From assembly GCA_016297945.1 (NCBI GenBank), contig JAEDFR010000026.1, positions 1 to 25,812 on the forward strand: DNA of 25,812 nt, given 5' to 3'. The position numbers and the translations under genes are program-made. Of the stretch, positions 8,076-15,600 are shown piece after piece; within the stretch, counting starts at the first letter, position 1, and each line of letters opens with the position of its first letter. The notes under the pieces are model-generated. The model searched no databases, was not told where the DNA came from, and saw only the letters and a list, made by a program, of their open reading frames with translations. Source of the stretch: Lachnospiraceae bacterium. Lineage in GTDB: Bacteria; Bacillota; Clostridia; Lachnospirales; Lachnospiraceae.

Positions 8076-8996
8076 TTATTCCGGAATAATCAGTCCAACC
8101 TGTGAAATAACGCTCTTTCCGTCTTCGGATTTAATGTAATCAAACCATGTTTTTACTAAATCGTTCTGAGTTGAAATTTCTCCGTTGGTAGCCATAACAA
8201 AAGGTCTGGAAAGCAGATAGTTTCCTTCAAGAATTTTTTCTTCTGTAGGCTCTGTACCGTCGATAGAGATGGCAATGACACTATCATCTACAACATCCAG
8301 TGATACATAACCGATGGCGCCGGGTGTTGATGCTACTTTCGCTAATACAGCACCTGTTGAGTCTAACTCCTGTGCATAAGCGCAGTTATCAGCTACTTCC
8401 AATAATTCTTCGAAAGCATCTCTTGTTCCTGAGCCTGCTTCACGTCCGATTACAACGATAGCTTCATCTTTTCCACCAAGTTCGCTCCAGTTTGAAATCT
8501 CGCCGGTATAAATCTTTGCAAGATCTTCTGCTGAAATATCTGTAACGGTATTTTCTTTATCTTCAATAACGGCAATACCGTCGATAGCTACAACATTTTC
8601 AACAGCTCCGCCTGAAAGCTCTTCATCTTTTAAATGTCTGGATGAGTTACCAATATCAACACTGCCTGATGCAAGTGATTCAAGTCCGGCACCGGAACCT
8701 GTATATTCTACAGTAACGGTAATTCCGGGATATTTTTCCATAAAGCTTTCTGACATAGCCTCACAAAGTTTCTCCATGGAAGTAGAACCTGCAAGAGAAA
8801 TGGTTCCGCTGAGATTTGCTGTATCCTCAGCCGCTGTTTCTTCCGTTGCCTGTGTATCTTCTGTTTCCTGAGTTTCAGCTACTGTTGTTTCTGTCTGCTC
8901 TGCACCTGTTGTCTGTGCTTCACTGTTTCCACATCCTGTCAAAGCTGCGGTCAAAAGACCGGTTGCACATAAAACTGCTAATAATTTTTTCTTCAT
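8076..8996 (-). CDS. pstS: PstS, phosphate-binding lipoprotein
   Basis: A 306-residue substrate-binding lipoprotein that captures phosphate outside the cell and hands it to PstC-PstA. Residues 1-21 are a lipoprotein signal with the lipobox LTGC, so C22 should be lipidated. Residues 23-62 form a Thr/Glu-rich linker. The binding domain follows with the phosphate-loop motifs GSTSMEKL, YTGSGAGLE, IGNSSRHLK and GREAGSGTRDAF. Residue spacing matches the short PstS proteins of Firmicutes. The start is supported by an AGAGAGGATT ribosome binding site. It is the first gene of the pst operon and lies behind a Pho-box promoter and a leader of roughly 85 bases that contains a hairpin. Confidence 0.96.
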   Translation of the reverse strand: MKKKLLAVLCATGLLTAALTGCGNSEAQTTGAEQTETTVAETQETEDTQATEETAAEDTANLSGTISLAGSTSMEKLCEAMSESFMEKYPGITVTVEYTGSGAGLESLASGSVDIGNSSRHLKDEELSGGAVENVVAIDGIAVIEDKENTVTDISAEDLAKIYTGEISNWSELGGKDEAIVVIGREAGSGTRDAFEELLEVADNCAYAQELDSTGAVLAKVASTPGAIGYVSLDVVDDSVIAISIDGTEPTEEKILEGNYLLSRPFVMATNGEISTQNDLVKTWFDYIKSEDGKSVISQVGLIIPE

Positions 8997-9024
8997 AATG
9001 ATAATCCTCTCTTCTTTCTTTAAT

Positions 9025-9053
9025 GATGCAGTAATTTCAAGTTTTTCTGCATC
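9025..9053 (-). other. Hairpin in the pstS leader
   Basis: GATGCAG and CTGCATC (9053-9047 and 9031-9025) form a 7-bp stem with a 15-base loop inside the predicted 5' untranslated region of pstS. No U-run follows, so it is not a terminator. It could affect mRNA stability or be chance. Confidence 0.35.
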
Positions 9054-9088
9054 TTTTCGTTGAACTAAGCGCTTTTGTTTACTTTTCC

Positions 9089-9143
9089 ATCGTAATCACT
9101 TCATGTAAAATCCACTACCAGGGCAAAGTAAAAGGAATGTAAA
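9089..9143 (-). promoter_or_regulatory. Pho-box promoter of the pst operon
   Basis: On the minus strand TTTACA (9143-9138), TTTACT (9132-9127) and TTTACA (9109-9104) lie in register at 11 and 23 bp. A TACGAT -10-like element (9094-9089) follows exactly nine bases after the last box. This is the same layout as the promoter at 3973-4026. It is the expected binding site for the phosphorylated regulator encoded at 1449-2117. Confidence 0.75.
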
Positions 9144-9161
9144 TTATATTTGTGGATGGTA

Positions 9162-9387
9162 ATCGCTCAAACAGAAATAGATATCTTTGCCCGCGGAATT
9201 TGGCGAGGTTTCCTGGCATTTCTTAGCGGCATAAGCGAACAAAAATAATACCCGGTTTCAACTGTCTGAAGACGAAGTCTGAGTTTTGAAACCGGGTATT
9301 TAATATATACTTTGTGAGCATGCCGCTTAGAAATGCCGGAAACCGAAGTATGAAGCGGCAAAGATATATATTTCTGTAAGGGCGACT
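9162..9387. mobile_element. Long imperfect palindrome, MITE-like element
   Basis: The intergenic space between the M20 gene and the pst promoter is filled by a nested palindrome. The outer arms 9162-9232 and 9320-9387 are imperfect inverted copies of about 70 bases. For example GGCATTTCTTAGCGGCAT on the left matches the complement of ATGCCGCTTAGAAATGCC on the right, and CAGAAATA-ATATCTTTGCC occurs at both ends. The centre holds a further 15-bp hairpin. No protein is encoded. The terminal sequence is shared with the small palindrome at 4053-4094. It may be a non-autonomous transposable element or a dispersed structured repeat. I see no clear target-site duplication. Confidence 0.6.
9241..9300 (-). 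terminator. Central hairpin of the palindrome, likely terminator of the M20 gene
   Basis: Arms 9247-9261 and 9286-9300 pair over 15 bases (AATACCCGGTTTCAA with its complement), and the minus strand continues as ATTTTTG. The stem and short U-run would end transcription coming from the M20 gene before the pst promoter. Pairing on the plus strand is equal, but its 3' flank has fewer U residues. Confidence 0.6.
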
Positions 9388-9398
9388 GGCTAATCATT

Positions 9399-10631
9399 CT
9401 ATTTATGATCTTTTAACCAGCGCATCGCTACATATGCATAGATAGCACAACCGTTTATCAATGCCTTTTCATCAAATTTTACCATCGGATGATGCTGCGG
9501 ATACTGATATCCCTTATCCGGCTCGCCTGCGGCTAATGCAATCATGATGGATGGCACCTGATGAGACACATGGGCAAAATCTTCACTGCCTGCCGTTTTT
9601 AAGCCTCCCTGATTTCCGTTTTGATTCAGTTGCTCAACACTTTGTGCATTCTTTTTGCCCAGAAGCTCTTTGGCATAAGCAAAGGTAGATTCCGCCAAAT
9701 CTTTATCATTGAGCAGGGTCGGACATCCGCTTCCAAATTCGACATCTGCCTCTGCACGAAATGTATTTGCCACTCCCTTTGCAATTTCAACCAGTCGCTT
9801 TTTTACATATGCACGGTTCTCATCATCAAAGGTACGTATACTTCCACCCATAACAACCGAATCCGGTATCACATTTGCCGCATTTCCGGCATGTATGGTT
9901 CCAAACGTTAAAACAGCACGCTCTCCCAGCGCCAGTTCTCTTGCATGAATCTCCTGTACCGCAATCAGAATATGGGCAGCAACGTTTAATGGATCGATAC
10001 CCGTATTGGGCATGGAGCCGTGGCAGCCTTTTCCTTTAACCTTGATTTCAAAATAATCGGCAGCCGGAGCACTGACACCGGGTGCGGAAACCACAACGGT
10101 TCCGACAGGAAGCGGCATGCCGGCCATAACATGTATCATAAGTGCAGCATCCACATCGGGTTTCTGAAGCAATCCGTCTTTTATCATATCAATGGAACCT
10201 TCAAATATTTCCTCTGCAGGCTGGAACATCAGTTTAACTGTGCCTTCTATTTCATCCTCATGCGCCTTTAACAATCTCGCGGCACCAAGTAACATGGCTG
10301 TATGCATATCGTGACCACAGGCATGCATACATCCATTCGATGAAGCAAAGGAAACATCCGCCTCTTCTTTGATTGGCAGACCGTCCATATCTGCCCTGAC
10401 TAAAAAGGTTTTTCCTTCTTTTTTTCCTCCTGCCAACGCAATCATGCCTGCCCTTCCACAGTCCATTGGCTCATATCCCATATCCGTAAGCTGTTTCTTG
10501 ACATAAGATTTGGTATCTTCGATATCAAAACCTGTCCCCGGATTCTGATGCAAATACCTTCTATCGGCGATCAAAGTATCCTGTAATTTTTCTGCCTCAC
10601 CTAAAAATGTCCCTGCTAACATCTTACTCAC
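9399..10631 (-). CDS. M20-family amidohydrolase/aminoacylase
   Basis: A metal-dependent amidohydrolase of the M20D group (IAA-amino acid hydrolase/hippurate hydrolase/N-acyl amino acid deacylase type), which releases an amino acid from an N-acyl conjugate in the cytosol. With the start chosen here it has 410 residues. The metal-site motifs are RADMDGLP, HACGHDMH (C105 and H107 as ligands), QPAEEIFEG (E140/E141), a histidine in LMIHVMAG, and the late SEDFAHVSHQVP. The middle domain is the usual dimerisation insert. I favour the GTG at 10631 because AGAAGG sits four bases upstream. The frame is open to an ATG at 10694, but that has no Shine-Dalgarno sequence. An ATG at 10622 is a third option. 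The natural substrate cannot be named from sequence. It follows the antiporter gene and ends at the palindromic element. Confidence 0.88.
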   Translation of the reverse strand: MSKMLAGTFLGEAEKLQDTLIADRRYLHQNPGTGFDIEDTKSYVKKQLTDMGYEPMDCGRAGMIALAGGKKEGKTFLVRADMDGLPIKEEADVSFASSNGCMHACGHDMHTAMLLGAARLLKAHEDEIEGTVKLMFQPAEEIFEGSIDMIKDGLLQKPDVDAALMIHVMAGMPLPVGTVVVSAPGVSAPAADYFEIKVKGKGCHGSMPNTGIDPLNVAAHILIAVQEIHARELALGERAVLTFGTIHAGNAANVIPDSVVMGGSIRTFDDENRAYVKKRLVEIAKGVANTFRAEADVEFGSGCPTLLNDKDLAESTFAYAKELLGKKNAQSVEQLNQNGNQGGLKTAGSEDFAHVSHQVPSIMIALAAGEPDKGYQYPQHHPMVKFDEKALINGCAIYAYVAMRWLKDHK

Positions 10632-10766
10632 TCTGCCTTCTTTTATATCTACGGTATCAGTATAAACCATTTTTTCCAAATTATTCTTTATCATGAAAGG
10701 CCGGTGTTTTAAATTCTTCTACCGCTTTTGCAAAAAATAAACCTGTATCAAATCACCTATCGAATT

Positions 10767-12368
10767 TTACGTTCCTTCCTCTTCATAGGTCACGACAATA
10801 TCACCTTCCAAAATAACGGTTTTCCCATCCGGAATCAGATTTTGCACCTTCCTGATAATCAATGCAATCAACGTATGATTTGTCAAATGCAGTTCCTCGA
10901 TCCGCTTATTGCACCAGGCATGCTCTTTTTCAATCCGGATTTCTGTAAGCTTTTCCTGTTCCTCCGGTTCATACGAAGGAACACTTAAAATCAACTGGTC
11001 TCTTGCCAGAATTTTTGTATCCCCCTTCGGAATCAAAGTTTCTTTTCCACGTTTTATCATTAAAGCCAAAGAACCTGTCGGCATGCACACCTCTTTGATC
11101 ATCCGGTTCTCCCATTCATGTCCTTTCGGAATATACATACGCATCATCGTAATGGCAGACTCCTCCTGATAATCGTTAAAGGTTTTTCTGACATCCGCAT
11201 TATCATCTGTCATATGAAGCTTCTTAGCCGCAAGAGGAAGAAGTGTTCCCTGCATGGCCACGGAAAACAAAGATACCAGAAAAACAATGTGAAACAGATC
11301 GTAAGATAAATCAACACCGTTTGCAATTACCATAATGGAAAAAACAATGGATGCTGCTCCCCGAAGTCCTGCCCAGGAAACCAGAAGGCACTGACTGACA
11401 CTGCATCTAAACGGCTTTAAAATCAGAAAAACAGCTACCGGACGAGCAATAAAGGTTAAAATCAGCATAATAATAAACGCCGGAAGCAAAATATCCGCAA
11501 ACCGATGCGGAAAAGCTAACAGCCCCAGTAAAAAGAAAATAAAAATCTGTGCCAGACCGGTCAATCCATCAAAAAAGGACACCAGAATCATCTTATTTCG
11601 AATCCTGCTGTTTCCAACAATAATTCCCATCAGATAAACACTTAAAAAAGCATTTCCTCCCAAAATCTGTGAAACAGCAAAGCAACATAGGAGCATACCA
11701 ATCATATAAATAGTATCCAGTCCGTCCGAAACAATCCTTGTCTTTTGCAGTGTATAGATAACCAGAAGAGCCATAAAAACACCGATAGATATACCAAATA
11801 AGAGTTGCTTTGTAATCAGACTAAAAGCATGGATATCCGCTCCACCCGTCAACATCCCAATTCCCAAAACCGTCAGCATAAAAGCAACCGGATCGTTGCT
11901 TCCGCTTTCTATTTCCAGTAAAGAAGCCGCTCCATCTTTCAAATTCAATTTTTTTCTTCGTAAAATGGCAAATACACTGGCGGCATCGGTAGATGATAAA
12001 ACCGCGCCAATCAAAAAGCCTTCCTGCCAACTGTATTTTAAAATAAAAACACAAAGCAGAGCCGTAACAAATGCCGTAATCACAACACCCACAGTCGATA
12101 ACAATACCGCCTTTAAGGCAACCGGTTTTGCCGTTTTAAATTTGGTATTAAAACCACCGTAAAACATAATAAAACATAACGAAACGGTACAAAACTTTTC
12201 TGCCATATCATAGTTATCAAAGGGAATTTTTACAAAGCCGTCACTTCCGAAAAACATTCCGATCATCATGAAAAGAAGCAATGCCGGCATTCCGAATTTC
12301 CCGGAAAACTTCTCCGCAAGTATACACAGTATAATTACTGTTGCCACAAGTATCATTCCAATTTCCAT
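10767..12368 (-). CDS. CPA1-type K+(Na+)/H+ antiporter with RCK_C domains
   Basis: A 533-residue antiporter resembling NhaP2/CvrA, which exchanges K+ or Na+ for protons across the cytoplasmic membrane. The membrane part (about 1-385) shows SSTDAA (125-130) and the conserved ESGSNDP (154-160) with the acidic residue of the ion site, and a late SWAGLRGAASIV segment. The soluble tail contains two stretches that look like TrkA-C/RCK_C domains (about 420-470 and 475-530, for example TLIPKGDTKILARDQLIL and NLIPDGKTVILEGDIVV). In several Firmicutes RCK_C domains of K+ transporters bind c-di-AMP. Whether this one does is inference. The start at 12368 has an AAAGGAG ribosome binding site upstream. It lies 103 bases behind the cation exchanger gene. 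Confidence 0.9.
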   Translation of the reverse strand: MEIGMILVATVIILCILAEKFSGKFGMPALLLFMMIGMFFGSDGFVKIPFDNYDMAEKFCTVSLCFIMFYGGFNTKFKTAKPVALKAVLLSTVGVVITAFVTALLCVFILKYSWQEGFLIGAVLSSTDAASVFAILRRKKLNLKDGAASLLEIESGSNDPVAFMLTVLGIGMLTGGADIHAFSLITKQLLFGISIGVFMALLVIYTLQKTRIVSDGLDTIYMIGMLLCCFAVSQILGGNAFLSVYLMGIIVGNSRIRNKMILVSFFDGLTGLAQIFIFFLLGLLAFPHRFADILLPAFIIMLILTFIARPVAVFLILKPFRCSVSQCLLVSWAGLRGAASIVFSIMVIANGVDLSYDLFHIVFLVSLFSVAMQGTLLPLAAKKLHMTDDNADVRKTFNDYQEESAITMMRMYIPKGHEWENRMIKEVCMPTGSLALMIKRGKETLIPKGDTKILARDQLILSVPSYEPEEQEKLTEIRIEKEHAWCNKRIEELHLTNHTLIALIIRKVQNLIPDGKTVILEGDIVVTYEEEGT

Positions 12369-12403
12369 AACATTGCTTCTCCTTTCATCGAATAATTTTA
12401 TAT

Positions 12404-12484
12404 TGAAATAGAATTACCAATCTGCATAATTCTGCATCATCAAATGAAATAGAATTATCAGTCTGGGAATTTTACATCATCAAA
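12404..12484. repeat. Tandem imperfect repeat at the 3' end of the exchanger gene
   Basis: Two head-to-tail units, 12404-12444 (41 bases) and 12445-12484 (40 bases), are about 80% identical, both beginning TGAAATAGAATTA and ending CATCATCAAA. The unit at 12445-12484 includes the last codons and stop of the exchanger gene; the other lies downstream of it. This looks like a local duplication of the gene end. Confidence 0.75.
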
Positions 12485-13404
12485 TATATAAAATATGCGA
12501 TATAACCAATTAACATGATCACACCATGCATTCTCACCAGTTTTTTTCTCTTGGCAACACAAAGTAATAATACCAGTCCTGCACCAAATGCAATGAAAGT
12601 ATCCATCAGGAATTTAGGTTCAAACACAACCGGTATAATTAAAGCCGTTGTTCCTACAACAAACAAAATATTAAAAATATTGCTTCCTACAATATTTCCG
12701 ATTGCAATATCCGCTTTTCCTTTTATGGCCGCCGAAACAGAAGTTACAAGCTCCGGCAGAGATGTTCCCAGTGCAACAATCGTAAGACCGATAAACCTTT
12801 CACTTAATCCAAAGCCCTTTGCCAAAGCCGTCGCGGCATCTACGGTAATATCAGAGCCCCATACCACGGCAACAAGACCGACCAAAACAGCGAGCAACAG
12901 TTTCCATATGGGTAGTTTTTGATATTCCTGCGATTGATCTTCCTGTTTCTTTTTTGTCATCACAAACAGATAACCCAAATAGAAAAGAAATACGATCCAC
13001 AGCACAATTCCTTCCCAAAAGCTGATTTTCTGCCCGGTATATCCCATCCCCATCAGCAATACGGTGATAAACAGCATAAAAGGGATTTCATAGCGAATGG
13101 TTGAGTTAGCAACAGCTACCGCTACAATCAGAGAGGTAATTCCCAAAATGATTAAAATATTCAGAATATTACTTCCCACAATATTCCCTATCGTAATTCC
13201 CGCATTGTTCTTTAGTCCCGCAGTAATACTGACTGCCGCCTCCGGCGCACTGGTTCCCATAGCAACAATCGTAAGACCGATGATAAGCTGCGGTACACCA
13301 AAGCGATCTGCAATTCCTGCAGCACCATCCACAAACCAGTCAGCACCTTTTACCAGCATAAGAAATCCTAATGCCAGTAAGAAACATTGTAATACAATTT
13401 CCAT
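12472..13404 (-). CDS. CaCA-family divalent cation/Na+ (or H+) exchanger under a Mn2+-type riboswitch
   Basis: A membrane protein of about 310 residues in the Ca2+:cation antiporter (CaCA, YrbG-like) superfamily. The two signature alpha repeats are plain: GLTIVAMGTSAPEAAVSIT with GNIVGSNILN in the first half and GLTIVALGTSLPELVTSVS with GNIVGSNIFN in the second, in opposite topologies. A charged cytosolic loop (KKKQEDQSQEYQK) separates the halves. The start at ATG 13404 is supported by GGAGGG five bases upstream; the frame is open further but would run into the riboswitch terminator. Because the leader is a yybP-ykoY riboswitch, which senses Mn2+, the protein probably exports Mn2+ (or Mn2+ and Ca2+) to prevent metal overload rather than handling Ca2+ only. 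That is inference from the leader. Confidence 0.92.
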   Translation of the reverse strand: MEIVLQCFLLALGFLMLVKGADWFVDGAAGIADRFGVPQLIIGLTIVAMGTSAPEAAVSITAGLKNNAGITIGNIVGSNILNILIILGITSLIVAVAVANSTIRYEIPFMLFITVLLMGMGYTGQKISFWEGIVLWIVFLFYLGYLFVMTKKKQEDQSQEYQKLPIWKLLLAVLVGLVAVVWGSDITVDAATALAKGFGLSERFIGLTIVALGTSLPELVTSVSAAIKGKADIAIGNIVGSNIFNILFVVGTTALIIPVVFEPKFLMDTFIAFGAGLVLLLCVAKRKKLVRMHGVIMLIGYIAYFIYLMM

Positions 13405-13433
13405 CTTTTCCCTCCATTTCCTGCAACAGAGGT

Positions 13434-13485
13434 CAAAAAAAGCGAGACTCTGCTGCAATTAAAAAATTACAACAAAAGTCTCGCT
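13434..13485 (-). terminator. Riboswitch expression-platform terminator
   Basis: On the minus strand GCGAGACT (arm ending near 13477) pairs with AGTCTCGC (near 13441-13449), with further pairing of the inner UUGUUGUAAUU/AAUUGCAGCAG stretch, and is followed by a run of seven U residues before 13434. It lies about 30 bases before the exchanger start codon, so transcription stops before the gene unless the stem is prevented. Confidence 0.85.
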
Positions 13486-13586
13486 GCTTAGTTACGAACC
13501 GGATTGCATGGTTGCAATCGTACTGACGGCTTCGCAAACATCCCGGCTCCTTTAAAACCGGTCTGTCAACTACTCCCTTTTATTAC
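13436..13586 (-). ncRNA. yybP-ykoY manganese riboswitch
   Basis: The leader of the exchanger gene contains hallmarks of the yybP-ykoY (Mn2+-sensing) riboswitch: AAAAGGGAGUAGU near its 5' end, a CGUCAGUACGAUUG segment in the middle, and ACUAAGC-GCGAGAC at the 3' side. The 5' AAUAAAAG (13584-13577) pairs with CUUUUGUU (13478-13471) to make helix P1. That same CUUUUGUU is part of the terminator stem, so P1 and terminator exclude each other. This predicts that metal binding stabilises P1 and turns the gene on. Confidence 0.88.
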
Positions 13587-13590
13587 TTTC

Positions 13591-13596
13591 AGTATA
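13591..13596 (-). promoter_or_regulatory. Candidate -10 box before the riboswitch
   Basis: TATACT on the minus strand lies about six bases before the predicted 5' end of the riboswitch. No good -35 hexamer is found 16-18 bases upstream, but a TTAAC-N6-TTAAC repeat lies about 40 bases upstream and could bind an activator. Confidence 0.4.
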
Positions 13597-13635
13597 CGGA
13601 AAAATAAGTTCAAAATCCACCGCCTTATGCCTTCC

Positions 13636-13651
13636 TTAACAAAATCTTAAC
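13636..13651 (-). promoter_or_regulatory. 11-bp direct repeat, possible KdpE-like operator
   Basis: TTAAC on the plus strand starts at 13636 and again at 13647, exactly 11 bp apart, overlapping the stop codon of the response regulator gene. The same motif pair occurs twice at 15825-15872. This spacing is typical for binding by an OmpR-family dimer, so the neighbouring KdpE-like regulator is the natural candidate. Confidence 0.4.
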
Positions 13652-14360
13652 AAGAATCTGCTTCAATCATACGATATCCCACACCGGTTTCTGTAAAAAT
13701 GTATTCCGGTGTCGCGGGATTTTTTTCAATCTTTCGCCGGATATTCGCCATGTTAACACGTAATATCTGATTGTCATTGGTCATGTTCGGTCCCCAGATT
13801 TCTTTCATAATATAATCATAAGTCAGAACTCTTCCGGCATATTTCCCTAAAAGGGCTACGATTTTAAATTCATTCTGTGTAAGCCCTGCATCATTTCCAT
13901 CCACAAACACCCTATGTTTATCATAATCTATGACAAAACTGCCGGAGACAAAGGTTCCGCTTTGTCCAAGTCCGGGCGTGGTTGCAACCGTACGCGTATG
14001 CCGGATTGCCGTCCGAATTCTTGCAAGAAGCTCCGAAGTGCCAAACGGCTTCGTAATATAATCATCGGCGCCCATATCCAGTGCGGTTACCTTATCCTTC
14101 TCATGACTTCTTGCCGAAACCACAACAATTGGCAGACTGGACCATTCTCGGACGCTTTTTAACAAATTCATACCATCCATATCCGGCAGGCCCAGATCCA
14201 GAATAATCAGATCCGGACACTGTGAAGTAATCAGACTGTACGCCTCGGATCCGGTATTTGCCATTATGACATCATAATTATTTGCTTCCAGTATGGCCCG
14301 CAAAAAATTTCTGATACTCTTATCATCTTCTATTACCAATATTCTGTCTTTGATTTTCAT
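13647..14360 (-). CDS. kdpE: KdpE-like response regulator
   Basis: A 237-residue OmpR-family regulator. The receiver domain has E11/D12/D13, the phosphorylated D55 in LIILDLGLPDMDG, the switch serine in VVVSARSHEKDK and the KPFGTSELLARIR helix typical of KdpE. The winged helix (about 135-230) has LTQNEFKIVALL, an NDNQILRVNMANIRRKIE recognition region and the KdpE-like ending FTETGVGYRM. It starts 21 bases behind the kinase gene with a GGGAGAG ribosome binding site. In other bacteria KdpDE controls potassium uptake in response to K+ limitation or c-di-AMP, but no kdpFABC genes are in the window, so the targets here are unknown. TTAAC direct repeats on both flanks of the kdpDE pair may be its sites. 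Confidence 0.88.
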   Translation of the reverse strand: MKIKDRILVIEDDKSIRNFLRAILEANNYDVIMANTGSEAYSLITSQCPDLIILDLGLPDMDGMNLLKSVREWSSLPIVVVSARSHEKDKVTALDMGADDYITKPFGTSELLARIRTAIRHTRTVATTPGLGQSGTFVSGSFVIDYDKHRVFVDGNDAGLTQNEFKIVALLGKYAGRVLTYDYIMKEIWGPNMTNDNQILRVNMANIRRKIEKNPATPEYIFTETGVGYRMIEADSC

Positions 14361-14381
14361 GAAATCTCTCCCATCTCAAGC

Positions 14382-15440
14382 TCATTGTAACCGAAGCGAA
14401 AATGACATCCTTGCACCACCATCGTTTCTGTTTTCTGCCCACATATTCCCCTTATGTGCTTTAATGATGCTCATGCAGACAGACAAACCAATGCCCATAT
14501 TACGTCCGCCATCCAGCTTTTCATTCTCGCTCCGGTGCAGATTGCCTTCAAATATCACCGGAAGGATATCTGCATCAATTCCGACACCATCATCTTCTAT
14601 CGTAAAGCGTACTTCGTTATCCTCTCTGACAATCCTTATTTCAATCCGGCTTGTCTTTTTCCCATGGATAACAGAGTTTTCCATAAGATTGACCAATACC
14701 TGCTCGATTAGAATGGCATCCATGGGAACAAGCAGCACTTCATCCGGAACATGAACGAAAATACGGACATCCGGAAAGCGTTTTCCAAATTTTTGTACAG
14801 CACTTCCAACAATCTCCTCCACAACTTCCAGATTGGTTGTAATACTGGCGCCATCCTGATGAATCCTGGTTACCGAAAGTAGATTTTCAACGATTCGGAT
14901 CAGCCATTGTGCCTCATTTTTGATATCTCTGGTTAATTCCATCTTCTTATCATCCGTTAGAATATTGTAATTATCCAGTACGGCAGATGCAGAGCCCACG
15001 ATGGAAGTAAGCGGAGTTCTGATATCGTGAGAAACTGCCCGGAGCAGATTTCCTCTCATTTTCTCTTTCTCAATTTCCAGACGAATCTGTTCCTGTTGTT
15101 TAATCTGCGTTGTCAGGGCGCTGACACAAATCGTAACCGCAAGCATGGCAAGAAAAGTCAGCGGATATCCCGTCAGAGTAAAATCCAACTTAAAATATGG
15201 CTGCGTAAACACAAAATTTACGCCAAACACAGCTAAAACGGATGCAACAATCCCATACACATAGCCCTTGGTAAATCTGGAAATAAATAAAACCGCTAAA
15301 ACAAAAATCAGAGGAACATGATTATCCGTTGATACCACCTGCTGCAACAAAAAACAAATGCCGGATGCAATTCCAAGTATTCCTGCCGTAATCAGACAGT
15401 TTCCTGCTACTTTCTGCCACAATGACTTTTTGTTATGCAT
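14382..15440 (-). CDS. kdpD: KdpD-like histidine kinase lacking the cytosolic N-terminal domains
   Basis: A 352-residue histidine kinase. Four transmembrane helices (about 12-33, 41-54, 60-77 and 92-111) form the DUF4118-type membrane domain typical of KdpD. The dimerisation helix contains AVSHDIRTPLTSIVGSAS with H138 as phosphoacceptor. The ATPase domain has LMENSVIHG (N box), EDDGVGID (G1) and RNMGIGLSVCMSIIKAHKG (G2). Full KdpD proteins are near 900 residues and begin with a KdpD domain and a universal-stress-like domain. Both are missing here, and the gene begins cleanly with an AGGAGA ribosome binding site and an extended -10 promoter, so this is a natural short form and not a broken gene. 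Such short KdpD relatives exist in Firmicutes. What it senses is unknown. Confidence 0.87.
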   Translation of the reverse strand: MHNKKSLWQKVAGNCLITAGILGIASGICFLLQQVVSTDNHVPLIFVLAVLFISRFTKGYVYGIVASVLAVFGVNFVFTQPYFKLDFTLTGYPLTFLAMLAVTICVSALTTQIKQQEQIRLEIEKEKMRGNLLRAVSHDIRTPLTSIVGSASAVLDNYNILTDDKKMELTRDIKNEAQWLIRIVENLLSVTRIHQDGASITTNLEVVEEIVGSAVQKFGKRFPDVRIFVHVPDEVLLVPMDAILIEQVLVNLMENSVIHGKKTSRIEIRIVREDNEVRFTIEDDGVGIDADILPVIFEGNLHRSENEKLDGGRNMGIGLSVCMSIIKAHKGNMWAENRNDGGARMSFSLRLQ

Positions 15441-15536
15441 ATGTATTTTTCTCCTATAACTTGTTTCATCTGTTGTTTTTCTTTCTATACCCTATCTACA
15501 CAGACAAAACGATTTCTGTCTTATGACATCTCCATC

Positions 15537-15545
15537 ATTATATCA
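15537..15545 (-). promoter_or_regulatory. Extended -10 promoter of the kinase-regulator pair
   Basis: TGATATAAT on the minus strand is an extended -10 (TGN-TATAAT) about 100 bases before the kinase start. It lies just after the terminator of the 48-aa gene, which fits an independent transcript for the two-component system. No good -35 hexamer is seen. Confidence 0.5.
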
Positions 15546-15565
15546 CGTCGACAAATGACTTCATA

Positions 15566-15600
15566 TAAAAAACTCCGGAAAGAAAACCGGAGTCTTTTTT
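15566..15600 (-). terminator. Terminator of the 48-aa membrane protein gene
   Basis: ACTCCGG and CCGGAGT (15587-15593 and 15572-15578) form a stem with an eight-base loop, followed by a run of T on the minus strand. The stem also has a T-run on the plus strand, so it could work both ways. Confidence 0.85.

Noticed and set aside
9167..9397. A minus-strand open frame of 76 codons
   Set aside because: It lies wholly inside the palindromic element, has no ribosome binding site and no protein-like composition.
12404..12484. A possible CRISPR array
   Set aside because: Only two contiguous imperfect units without spacers, and one overlaps a coding end.
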